A DNA stretch of 15,370 nucleotides from JBOHWJ01 sp050736615 (GCA_050736615.1 JBOHWL010000008.1:1-15370); one strand, 5' to 3'; shown: positions 1 through 5,826, numbered from the stretch's first letter. Notes: generated from the letters alone by a model not told the origin. Made by a program: numbers and translations.

Positions 1-139
1 CGCCAATTCTGCTCCCGTCCGCAGTTGGCGGGCAACCGTCGGCGCTTCCCGCGTTCAGCGGGAGCTGTTGACCGGCGTTACGAAGTTTTGGCACTGAAGG
101 AATTCGAGCGTACATGGACTAGCGGAGCCTCGTCTGCGG

Positions 140-198
140 GCGTAGCGAGCAAGGAGTCCGCGACGTGCGCACAGCGAAGCGAGTCCGCGAGCGTAGCG
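140..198. repeat. Intergenic repeat, two adjacent degenerate units
   Basis: Two related units lie back to back, one with GCGTAGCGAGCAAGGAGTCC at 140-159 and one with GCGAAGCGAGTCCGCGAGCG at 174-193. They share the core AGTCCGCGA and GCGNAGCGA blocks. Similar units recur at 2639-2671 and 4838-4870, all noncoding. The family looks like a dispersed REP-type element; its identity is not known to me. Confidence 0.55.
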
Positions 199-255
199 CT
201 TAAAAAGGGTGCTTCTCGAACGCTCGGCGCAACGCCAGCCGTTGACCCCGAGGTT

Positions 256-264
256 TGCTAAAAT
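256..264 (+). promoter_or_regulatory. Candidate extended -10 promoter of the AAA+ gene
   Basis: TGCTAAAAT matches the extended -10 pattern TGnTATAAT with one mismatch in the hexamer. A TTGACC lies at 242-247, but only 11 bp upstream, too close to be a normal -35. Transcription would begin near 271, a few bases before the Shine-Dalgarno at 275. A similar TGCTATGAT lies upstream of mfd. Confidence 0.35.
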
Positions 265-274
265 AGAAGTTTTC

Positions 275-283
275 GAGGAGGTG
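275..283 (+). promoter_or_regulatory. Strong Shine-Dalgarno deciding the AAA+ start
   Basis: GAGGAGGTG is close to the anti-Shine-Dalgarno complement. The first in-frame ATG (304) lies about 20 bases after it, too far for ideal use. An in-frame CTG at 289 lies 5 bases after it. The GTG inside the motif (281) is out of frame and meets TGA after three codons. Confidence 0.6.
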
Positions 284-303
284 AAACTCTGACCAATACG
301 AGA

Positions 304-1413
304 ATGGCTGAAGCGGCGCGGGAAATCCGCAGTCCTGATGACAGTGATGAAAATCGCTTCACGCGACTCATCCTGCAGGAACACCGCCCACTCCACATCA
401 GGTTCGAGGCCGCCGCAGCACTTGGCGGCATGATCTATCGCGTGGAACAGGATCTGGGTATGAGCGTGGATTTGACGCCCGAAGCGTTCGCCGACCGCGT
501 GCTATACTGGATGGAAAACGCGAATTTCAAGGAAGTCCTGCTCCAACGCGGCAATGATCAGACTGGACCGCTGATTCGGCTGGAGCGCGCCGGTAACGGC
601 CATCTCGAAATCGAAGTTGCCGCACGGGAATTGAAGGCCGCGCGCGCGACGGCGGCGGAATTCGTAAGCAGGTTCGGACGTAAACAGGAAGAAACCGGCG
701 CGCCGCGCGTATGCGTCTCGTTTTGGCGTGACAGCGCCCCCGATCCTGACTCCAACGAGCGCTTTCTCGACGCCGTGCGATGGACGGACATTGCATCCAA
801 CTATGGCGTCGCGACCGCCACCAAACTCGGCCCTCTGATGGCGCTGAACGCCGCGGAGCTCAAGGGCGGGCGCCTGATGCTGTGGCACGGTCGGCCGGGA
901 ACCGGTAAGACCTACGCGCTGCGGGCGCTCGCCTACGAATGGAAGTCGTGGTGCGACATCCACTACATCACCGACCCTGAGGCACTGCTTGGCCGCGCCG
1001 GCTACCTGCTCCATATGTTGCTGGACGAGAGCGGCGACGACGATCGGTGGCGGCTGCTGGTGATGGAGGATACCGGGGAGCTGCTTTCGATAGACGCGCG
1101 ACAGAACGTCGGGCAGGCATTATCGCGCCTCCTGAACACCACCGAGGGACTAATCGGCCAGGGACTGAGGGTGCTGTTTCTGATCACGACCAACGAGGAA
1201 TCGGGCAAATTGAATCCCGCCGTGACCAGGCCCGGCCGATGCCTTTCCGCCGTTGAATTCGCCACTCTGACGCGCGAGGAGGCCAGAGTTTGGCTGACGC
1301 GCGCGGGCGTCCCAGCGGAGCCAAAGCTTTCGTCGACGCTGTCGGAGTTGTACGCACTCACCCGCGGCGAAACCCAGAGCGGTTCGAACCATCCAGTCGG
1401 CTTTCTGGCGTAA
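304..1413 (+). CDS. DUF5925-like AAA+ ATPase
   Basis: A 369-residue single AAA+ module with a family-specific N-terminal region. Visible motifs are Walker A GRPGTGKT (196-203), a Walker B strand LLVMED with E255-D256, a sensor-1-like LITTNE with N297, and an arginine-rich RPGRC (309-313). The run GQALSRLLNTTEGLIGQG and the WTDIASNYG region resemble, from memory, actinobacterial DUF5925-domain ATPases, in which the N-terminal half is DUF5925. The substrate and role of this family are not established to my knowledge; AAA+ proteins generally remodel or unfold partners with ATP. There is no signal peptide or membrane segment, so it is cytoplasmic. The start may be CTG at 289 (adding five residues, CTG-ACC-AAT-ACG-AGA) because of the Shine-Dalgarno position. 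A possible short ORF follows 25 bp downstream. ATPase class is certain; the subfamily is likely. Confidence 0.85.
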   Translation: MAEAAREIRSPDDSDENRFTRLILQEHRPLHIRFEAAAALGGMIYRVEQDLGMSVDLTPEAFADRVLYWMENANFKEVLLQRGNDQTGPLIRLERAGNGHLEIEVAARELKAARATAAEFVSRFGRKQEETGAPRVCVSFWRDSAPDPDSNERFLDAVRWTDIASNYGVATATKLGPLMALNAAELKGGRLMLWHGRPGTGKTYALRALAYEWKSWCDIHYITDPEALLGRAGYLLHMLLDESGDDDRWRLLVMEDTGELLSIDARQNVGQALSRLLNTTEGLIGQGLRVLFLITTNEESGKLNPAVTRPGRCLSAVEFATLTREEARVWLTRAGVPAEPKLSSTLSELYALTRGETQSGSNHPVGFLA

Positions 1414-1438
1414 AGATTGATTCTGGTGAGAGGAGCGC

Positions 1439-1507
1439 GTGACCGACACTATCGCTAGACCTCGAGCGCTGGAGCAGACTCCGCCACCGCCTACGCTCAG
1501 ACGATAG
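1439..1507 (+). CDS. Possible 22-residue proline-rich peptide
   Basis: A GTG start at 1439 is preceded by AGGAG (1431-1435) with only 3 bases between, then 22 codons and TAG. The peptide begins MTDTIARPRALEQ and has a run of four prolines before the end TLRR. It lies 25 bp after the AAA+ gene and could be translated from the same message. I do not recognise it. A different frame that opens after the TAG at 1456-1458 continues without stops into the dehalogenase, so this stretch could instead be remains of a longer gene. Chance occurrence is quite possible. Confidence 0.25.
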   Translation: MTDTIARPRALEQTPPPPTLRR

Positions 1508-1632
1508 ATAGTCCTAAGCTTGATGAGATCCTCGCCGAAAAGCGGACAACCACCGCCAATGTAGCGGATGGGTGGTGGCGCTTGCCCCGCTCGAAGCGAG
1601 GTCGTATCTCTGCCAAACATGGAGCTGTGCCC

Positions 1633-2523
1633 ATGAGCAATACGAACAGCGAAACGATTTCGTCCGCCGACCCGCATGTGCGCCAGCGCCTCAGCGTGGG
1701 CGGCACCGAGATGGCCTACGTCGATACTGGCAGCGGCGATCCCATAGTTTTTCTGCACGGCAATCCGACTTCCTCTTATTTATGGCGCAACATCATCCCG
1801 CATCTGTCGCAATCGGCGCGATGTCTGGCGCCCGATCTGATCGGAATGGGGGAGTCGGGCAAGGCGCCCGACGGTTTATACCGTTTCGTGGATCACGCGC
1901 GTTATCTTGACGCATGGTTTGACGGTCTCGAGCTGGACCACAACGTCGCGCTCGTGGTGCACGACTGGGGTTCGGCGCTGGGATTTCATTGGGCCTATCG
2001 TCATCGGGCGGCGATCAAGGGAATCGCGTTTATGGAAGCGATTGCGACGCCGCTTCAATGGTCATCGTGGCCGGAGCGGGCGCGCGAAATTTTTCAAGCG
2101 ATGCGATCGCCCGCCGGCGAGGAGATGGTGCTGCAAAAAAATATCTTCGTCGAACGCATCCTGCCCGCCAGCGTGATGAGAAAGCTTGACCTCGAAGAAA
2201 TGGCGGCTTATCGCAGGCCCTATCTTGAACCGGGCGAATCGCGGCGCCCCACCCTGACCTGGCCACGGCAAATTCCCATCGAGGGCGAGCCCGCCGACGT
2301 CACCGCCATCGTTAAGACCTACGGCGAATGGCTGAGTCACGCCACAGCGCCGAAGCTATTCATCAATGCGGAGCCCGGCTCAATCCTGACCGGCGCGCAG
2401 CGTGAGTTTTGCCGGACCTGGCCGAATCAGCGCGAACTCACGGTCAAGGGCATTCATTTCATCCAGGAAGATTCGCCGCATGAGATCGGCGCGGCGCTCG
2501 CGGATTGGTATCGTGCAATTTAA
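1633..2523 (+). CDS. Haloalkane dehalogenase, LinB-like (HLD-II)
   Basis: A 296-residue alpha/beta hydrolase that hydrolyses carbon-halogen bonds of haloalkanes to an alcohol, halide and proton through an ester intermediate; probably cytoplasmic. From memory it aligns almost end to end with Sphingobium LinB (296 aa). The catalytic pentad is visible: nucleophile D111 in HDWGSALGF, halide-binding N44 in HGNPTSSYLW and W112, acid E135 in MEAIA, and base H275 in HFIQEDSP. The cap region (about 143-215) carries the family run QAMRSPAGEEMVLQ. ATG 1633 is chosen because GGAG lies 8 bases upstream and LinB starts at the same place; the frame is open further back to a TTG at 1582, but that extension has no family similarity. 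It stands alone on its strand, with repeats after it. The natural substrate is unknown; fluoroacetate dehalogenase or epoxide hydrolase is unlikely given the halide-binding Asn and Trp. Confidence 0.93.
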   Translation: MSNTNSETISSADPHVRQRLSVGGTEMAYVDTGSGDPIVFLHGNPTSSYLWRNIIPHLSQSARCLAPDLIGMGESGKAPDGLYRFVDHARYLDAWFDGLELDHNVALVVHDWGSALGFHWAYRHRAAIKGIAFMEAIATPLQWSSWPERAREIFQAMRSPAGEEMVLQKNIFVERILPASVMRKLDLEEMAAYRRPYLEPGESRRPTLTWPRQIPIEGEPADVTAIVKTYGEWLSHATAPKLFINAEPGSILTGAQREFCRTWPNQRELTVKGIHFIQEDSPHEIGAALADWYRAI

Positions 2524-2638
2524 ACCGGATCACGACTGGCAAGCCTCGAAGGACCCTTGCACCACGTGCAATTGTCATTCTGAACGGAGCCTGCCATCAG
2601 CGGAGCCGAAGGCGAAGCGAGCACGCCAGTGGAGCGAA

Positions 2639-2671
2639 GCGGAACGAGCAGGCCAGTCCGCGAGCTGCGTT
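2639..2671. repeat. Copy of the AGTCCGCGA-core intergenic repeat
   Basis: This 33-bp unit begins GCGGAACGAGCAGGCC, then AGTCCGCGAG, and ends CTGCGTT. It matches the unit at 4838-4870 in 28 of 33 positions by eye, and the unit at 140-171 less well. Confidence 0.6.
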
Positions 2672-2709
2672 CACGATTACGAGTCTGCGAGGCGCGCACT
2701 AAAATCAGT

Positions 2710-2759
2710 GAAGAATCCCGGGGAAACCGCCCGTAAAGAACAAAAATCCGGGATTCTTC
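2710..2759. repeat. Perfect 12-bp inverted repeat (hairpin)
   Basis: GAAGAATCCCGG (2710-2721) and CCGGGATTCTTC (2748-2759) are exact reverse complements with a 26-base loop. The same GAATCCCGG word recurs nearby, which indicates a repeat-family hairpin. No T-tract follows, so a classic intrinsic terminator is not supported. Confidence 0.7.
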
Positions 2760-2948
2760 GCTAAGCTCAGAGTCTGTGAAGATTTTGTTTTCTGTCATTC
2801 CGAGCCCAGCGAGGAATCCCGGATCTTTCTGCTTTTCCTCTGTTTTTTCGAGATTCTTCACTTCGCAGACTCTGTTCAAAATGACGATAAGTCACAGACG
2901 CTCAGAATGACGGGCAAGACGGTTGTACGTAGGTTCCCTAATCGTTAC

Positions 2949-2954
2949 GGAGGA
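2949..2954 (+). promoter_or_regulatory. Shine-Dalgarno fixing the hydratase start
   Basis: GGAGGA lies 4-5 bases before ATG 2959. This supports that start over an in-frame TTG at 2923, whose extra residues have no family similarity. Confidence 0.8.
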
Positions 2955-2958
2955 AAAC

Positions 2959-3744
2959 ATGTCGGACTTGATTTTCGAAACGCGCGGCCATGTCGCCTAT
3001 CTCACGCTCAATCGCCCGGACGCCGCCAATGCGCTCAACGCCAATATGGTACGCGAAATCAGCGACGCGGCGCGGCAATGCGAGACCGATTCCAACATAC
3101 GGGCGGTGCTGCTCACCGGTGCGGGTAAAATGTTTTGCGGCGGCGGCGATCTCAAAGCGTTTGCCGCCCAGCCGCCCAGCGAACTTCCCGCCTATCTGAA
3201 GGAGGTGACGATTTACCTGCACGGAGCGATTGCCCGCTTTGCACGGATGCGCGCGCCAGTGATTGTCGCCGTCAACGGCAACGCCGGCGGCGGTGGCATG
3301 AGCCTCGCCTGCGCCGGCGATATCGTTCTGGCGGGAGAATCTTCGCGTTTTACCCTCGCGTACACTCGCGTCGGGCTAACGCTTGACGGCTCGTCGAGTT
3401 ATTTCCTGCCGCGCGTTATCGGTCTACGCAGGACGATGGAGTTGGCGTTGACCAACCGCACGCTGAGCGCGCAGGAAGCGCAGGCCATCGGCTTGATTAC
3501 GCGCGCCGTCCCGGATGCTACCTTGCTCGCGGGGGCGGACAAGATTGCCAGGGACCTCGCCAGCGGCGCGACCCTTGCCTACGGCGGCGTTAAACGGCTG
3601 ATGGCGATGACGGGCAACAACACGCTCGAGCAGCAGATGGACCTGGAGAGCGCGGTCATTGCCGAGATGGGCGCGACCAAGGATGGCCAGGAGGGTATCG
3701 GCGCCTTTTTGGCAAAGCGCCCGCCCAAGTTCCAGGCCCAATAA
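2959..3744 (+). CDS. Enoyl-CoA hydratase/isomerase, PaaG-like crotonase
   Basis: A 261-residue soluble crotonase-fold enzyme acting on acyl-CoA thioesters. Oxyanion-hole segments are MFCGGGDLKAF (58-68) and NGNAGGGGMSLA (106-117). The usual hydratase glutamates are not evident: the region reads AYTRVGLTLDGSSSYFLPR with D143 where PaaG-type ring isomerases place their catalytic Asp. The C-terminal EGIGAFLAKRPPKF also matches PaaG (from memory, E. coli PaaG ends in a near-identical run). An isomerase or epoxide-opening type reaction is thus likelier than plain hydration. No other phenylacetate or beta-oxidation genes are in the window, so the pathway cannot be fixed. The start is set by the Shine-Dalgarno at 2949. 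It converges with the dehydrogenase gene, leaving only 14 bp between stops. Family certain; exact substrate unknown. Confidence 0.92.
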   Translation: MSDLIFETRGHVAYLTLNRPDAANALNANMVREISDAARQCETDSNIRAVLLTGAGKMFCGGGDLKAFAAQPPSELPAYLKEVTIYLHGAIARFARMRAPVIVAVNGNAGGGGMSLACAGDIVLAGESSRFTLAYTRVGLTLDGSSSYFLPRVIGLRRTMELALTNRTLSAQEAQAIGLITRAVPDATLLAGADKIARDLASGATLAYGGVKRLMAMTGNNTLEQQMDLESAVIAEMGATKDGQEGIGAFLAKRPPKFQAQ

Positions 3745-3758
3745 GCCGCTCGTTTGAT

Positions 3759-4763
3759 TCAATAACCGAGGGCGCGATCGACCAGGTTGAACAGCGGTTC
3801 GCCCCGGCGGAAGCGGCCGAGGTTATCGGCAAACAGGCGCGCGGCATCGGTGTTGTAATTTTTGTGCGCGCCTGACATGTGCGGCGTCAGGATCACGTTT
3901 TCCATATCCCACAACGGGCTTTCAGCCTCCAGCGGTTCATGTTCAAAGACATCGAGGCCGGCGCCGCCGATGCGATTGGCGCGCAGCGCGTCAATCAAAG
4001 CTGCCTGATCGATGACCTCGCCGCGTCCGATATTCACGAGGTACGCCTGCGGGCGCATCGCGGCGATTTCAGCCCGGCCAACGAATTTGCGCGTGGACTC
4101 GGTCAGCGGGAGTGTTACCGTGATGTAATCGCTCTCAGCCAGCATCGGCGCGCATTCCTCAGGTCCATAGAATCGCCGCGGCAGTTCGCCCGCGGGATCG
4201 CCCACGCCCGGAGGATTCCAGCCCGGGTCCTCACGCGTGGCCGGGTCACGCTTGAGCGCCAGCACGTCCATCCCGAGTGCGCGCGCGATGCGCGCGGTTT
4301 CGCGCCCGATGGAACCATAGCCGACCACGCCAAGGGTTTTCCCGCGCATCGAATCGAGCGTACGCATGAAATTGTCGCGCTTCCATTCGCGGTGGAATTG
4401 TGATCGCGAAGTGATATGGAAGCCATGCGCAAACGCCAGCATCGATCCGATCGTGTATTCGGCAATCGGAGTCGCATGAATCCCGCTCGCCGTGGTCACC
4501 GCGACCTGCTTGCGCTCGGCCACCTGCCCTCTCATCAGATGGTCGGCGCCGGCGCTTAGCAGTTGAATCCATTTTAGTTGCGGCGAGTTCCGCATCAGAT
4601 CATCAGGGGCGCGAAAGGTGAAGAGCACGTCGCATCCCGAGGCAAAATCAGCGATTTCGGCTTGTGACCGGCAATTGCGATCACTTAGTTCCACATCGCC
4701 CGCCGCAGTCTCGATAATTCCGCGCTGCTCGGGAGTAAGACTAACAGTTGCAACTATCTTCAT
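3759..4763 (-). CDS. D-2-hydroxyacid dehydrogenase (NAD(P)-dependent)
   Basis: A 334-residue cytoplasmic oxidoreductase that interconverts 2-oxoacids and D-2-hydroxyacids. The Rossmann motif GYGSIG lies at 148-153. The catalytic triad is visible as R247 (NIGRGEVID), E276 (DVFEHEPL) and H295 (LTPHMSGAH), with the 29-residue R-to-E spacing of the family. After the second beta strand the acidic residue that selects NAD is replaced by K171-R172, which suggests NADP(H). A loop of about 25 residues (174-200, rich in Pro and Gly) is longer than in phosphoglycerate dehydrogenase. ATG 4763 is chosen because MKIVAT is a typical start; the frame is open to an ATG at 4820, but that adds an atypical leader. 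GTGAGG lies about 9-10 bases upstream. The gene is divergent from the PDZ gene. The substrate (glyoxylate, hydroxypyruvate or other) is not fixed by sequence. Confidence 0.92.
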   Translation of the reverse strand: MKIVATVSLTPEQRGIIETAAGDVELSDRNCRSQAEIADFASGCDVLFTFRAPDDLMRNSPQLKWIQLLSAGADHLMRGQVAERKQVAVTTASGIHATPIAEYTIGSMLAFAHGFHITSRSQFHREWKRDNFMRTLDSMRGKTLGVVGYGSIGRETARIARALGMDVLALKRDPATREDPGWNPPGVGDPAGELPRRFYGPEECAPMLAESDYITVTLPLTESTRKFVGRAEIAAMRPQAYLVNIGRGEVIDQAALIDALRANRIGGAGLDVFEHEPLEAESPLWDMENVILTPHMSGAHKNYNTDAARLFADNLGRFRRGEPLFNLVDRALGY

Positions 4764-4837
4764 TAGGCGCAGCCTCACGGATGGCCCAATTTGGCATGGA
4801 GACTTGCCCGTCTTCAACACCAGCGAGCCGTGTTGCG

Positions 4838-4870
4838 GCGTAGCGAACAGGCGAGTCCGCGAGCCGCGTT
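4838..4870. repeat. Copy of the AGTCCGCGA-core intergenic repeat
   Basis: The unit begins GCGTAGCGAACAGGCG, then AGTCCGCGAG, and ends CCGCGTT. It lies between the divergent dehydrogenase and PDZ genes, 75 bp before the former's chosen start and 79 bp before the latter. It is closest to the copy at 2639-2671. Confidence 0.6.
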
Positions 4871-4931
4871 AGGATTATAGAGTCGGCGTTCAATTGAAAT
4901 TCCTGATGTTTCGCCCGCGCCGCCGGCCGGA

Positions 4932-4937
4932 TAAAAT
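4932..4937 (+). promoter_or_regulatory. Candidate -10 of the PDZ gene, nearly leaderless
   Basis: TAAAAT lies in a GC-rich surround, 11 bases before ATG 4949, and there is no Shine-Dalgarno between. If it is the -10, transcription would begin about 0-5 bases before the ATG. No convincing -35 is seen. Confidence 0.3.
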
Positions 4938-4948
4938 CAAACCCACCG

Positions 4949-5668
4949 ATGAAGGCGCGTGTGCGATCGCTTGGATGCGTGGTCAGGCGCACGGCAAGCG
5001 CGATTGGCGCGGCCGCACTGATCACGACGCTGTTGATAGGTTCGTCCGCGTTCGCCCAGCGGAGGCAGGACAATTCCTCCCCCAAGTTGAACAGCGACAA
5101 TACGCTCGAAATCGCGCCGCGAGTCGAAACGCCGCCGGCACCAGCACCAGCCAACCACGCCGACGCCAACCCGTCCGGCGTCGAAAATACACAAGCAGCT
5201 TATGCGCCGCCGCGACATAAACGGCCGTATTTGGGCATCGGCGTGCAATATATCTATACGCACAAGTCGCTGGGTCAAATTGTTCAGGGGCTCGAAGTGG
5301 TGAGCGTCGATCCGGGAAGCCCGGCCGAGCGCGCGGGCCTGCACGGCCGCGGTACCCTGACGAAGATTGGCGCGAGCGGAGCCACGGCGGGCGCCTTGGT
5401 GCCTCCGCTCGATCTCATAATGATGCCGCTGTTGAAAAAGGCCGGCCAGCTTGGACGAACCGGCGACCTGATCGTCGCTATCGACGACCATCGGGTCAAC
5501 GGCGAGGGAGCCCTGTCCGACGCCCTGGCTCGGCTTAAGCCGGGCGACGTGGTGTATTTCACCGTGATTCGCGCGATGCGCAACGGCTCCTACAAGACGC
5601 TCAAGCTGCCGGTGACGCTCGGCAATCCCGATGGAACCGTGGCGAGCCGTGGCGGTCCGACTGAATAA
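4949..5668 (+). CDS. Secreted stand-alone PDZ-domain protein
   Basis: A 239-residue protein. An N-terminal signal peptide (basic MKARVRSLGCVVRR, hydrophobic core about 18-31, probable cleavage after SSAFA at 36) sends it to the periplasm or outside. A low-complexity Pro/Ala linker (about 56-90) leads to one PDZ domain (about 93-225). The domain begins PYLGIGV and includes VVSVDPGSPAERAGL and GDLIVAIDDHRVNG. Between these two conserved blocks lie about 35 extra residues (HGRGTLTKIGAS onward to GRT), where many PDZ domains have one or two; some DegP-type PDZ domains carry shorter insertions there. No protease domain is present, so the likely role is binding C-terminal peptides or acting as an adaptor. 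No Shine-Dalgarno precedes the ATG. Possible alternative: remnant or partner of a HtrA-type protease. Fold confident, role unknown. Confidence 0.82.
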   Translation: MKARVRSLGCVVRRTASAIGAAALITTLLIGSSAFAQRRQDNSSPKLNSDNTLEIAPRVETPPAPAPANHADANPSGVENTQAAYAPPRHKRPYLGIGVQYIYTHKSLGQIVQGLEVVSVDPGSPAERAGLHGRGTLTKIGASGATAGALVPPLDLIMMPLLKKAGQLGRTGDLIVAIDDHRVNGEGALSDALARLKPGDVVYFTVIRAMRNGSYKTLKLPVTLGNPDGTVASRGGPTE

Positions 5669-5730
5669 GCAAGCGCGCTGATTGACGGTCATTTTCCACG
5701 CGCAACTTGCTCAATCGAGCACTCACCGCC

Positions 5731-5748
5731 GTGATCTGCTATGATCAC
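5731..5748. promoter_or_regulatory. Dyad overlapping an extended -10 upstream of mfd
   Basis: GTGATC (5731-5736) and GATCAC (5743-5748) form a perfect 6-bp dyad with a 6-base spacer. The spacer and right arm contain TGCTATGAT (5737-5745), an extended -10-like sequence. A protein bound here would block that promoter. It lies about 80 bp upstream of the mfd GTG. No good -35 is visible, as expected of extended -10 promoters. The regulator is unknown. Confidence 0.4.
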
Positions 5749-5826
5749 TCGCACGCCGCGCGCATCACCCCCTATTTGGTGGTCACGCGTGTGTATGTTT
5801 GTGTTTGAGGGGTTTGAAAGCGGCAG

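Larger units (their letters stand above)
1..303. other. Left-edge noncoding leader of the AAA+ gene
   Basis: I see no supported gene here. Short open frames exist on both strands, but none has a recognisable product, a ribosome binding site or a family motif. The stretch holds two copies of a short GC-rich repeat (140-198), then an extended -10-like element and a strong Shine-Dalgarno serving the following ATPase gene. An upstream gene may end just outside the window. Confidence 0.5.
2573..2912. repeat. Cluster of TGTCATTC / GAATCCCGG repeat modules
   Basis: Direct modules are TGTCATTCTGAAC (2573-2585) and TGTCATTCCGAGC (2793-2805). An inverted copy, GCTCAGAATGACG, sits at 2900-2912, and a degenerate one, CAAAATGACG, near 2877. 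GAATCCCGG or its complement recurs at about 2713, 2748 and 2814. The modular, palindromic and AT/GC-alternating layout is that of a REP/BIME-like mosaic. Similar TGTCATTCTGAGC repeats are common between genes in many environmental bacterial genomes. Confidence 0.7.
2524..2958. other. 435-bp repeat-rich intergenic region
   Basis: No gene is supported here. The region is a mosaic of short repeats: TGTCATTC-type modules at 2573 and 2793 with an inverted one ending at 2912, an AGTCCGCGA-core unit at 2639-2671, and GAATCCCGG modules forming a hairpin at 2710-2759. The last 20 bases hold the Shine-Dalgarno of the next gene. The hairpin could act as a transcription end for the dehalogenase, though no T-run directly follows it. 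Confidence 0.6.

Noticed and set aside
242..264. TTGACC and TAAAAT as a classical -35/-10 pair
   Set aside because: The spacer is 11 bp, far from the required 16-18; only the extended -10 reading remains plausible.
2710..2759. Intrinsic terminator for the dehalogenase gene
   Set aside because: The stem is perfect but the loop is 26 bases and no T-run follows; it is better explained as a repeat-family hairpin.
4937..5692. 251-codon minus-strand frame opposite the PDZ gene
   Set aside because: The plus strand encodes a signal peptide and PDZ motifs; the minus frame has neither motifs nor a ribosome binding site.
5731..5748. CRP/FNR site upstream of mfd
   Set aside because: The half-sites GTGA and TCAC are separated by 10 bases, whereas CRP sites have 6; the dyad is kept only as an unnamed operator candidate.
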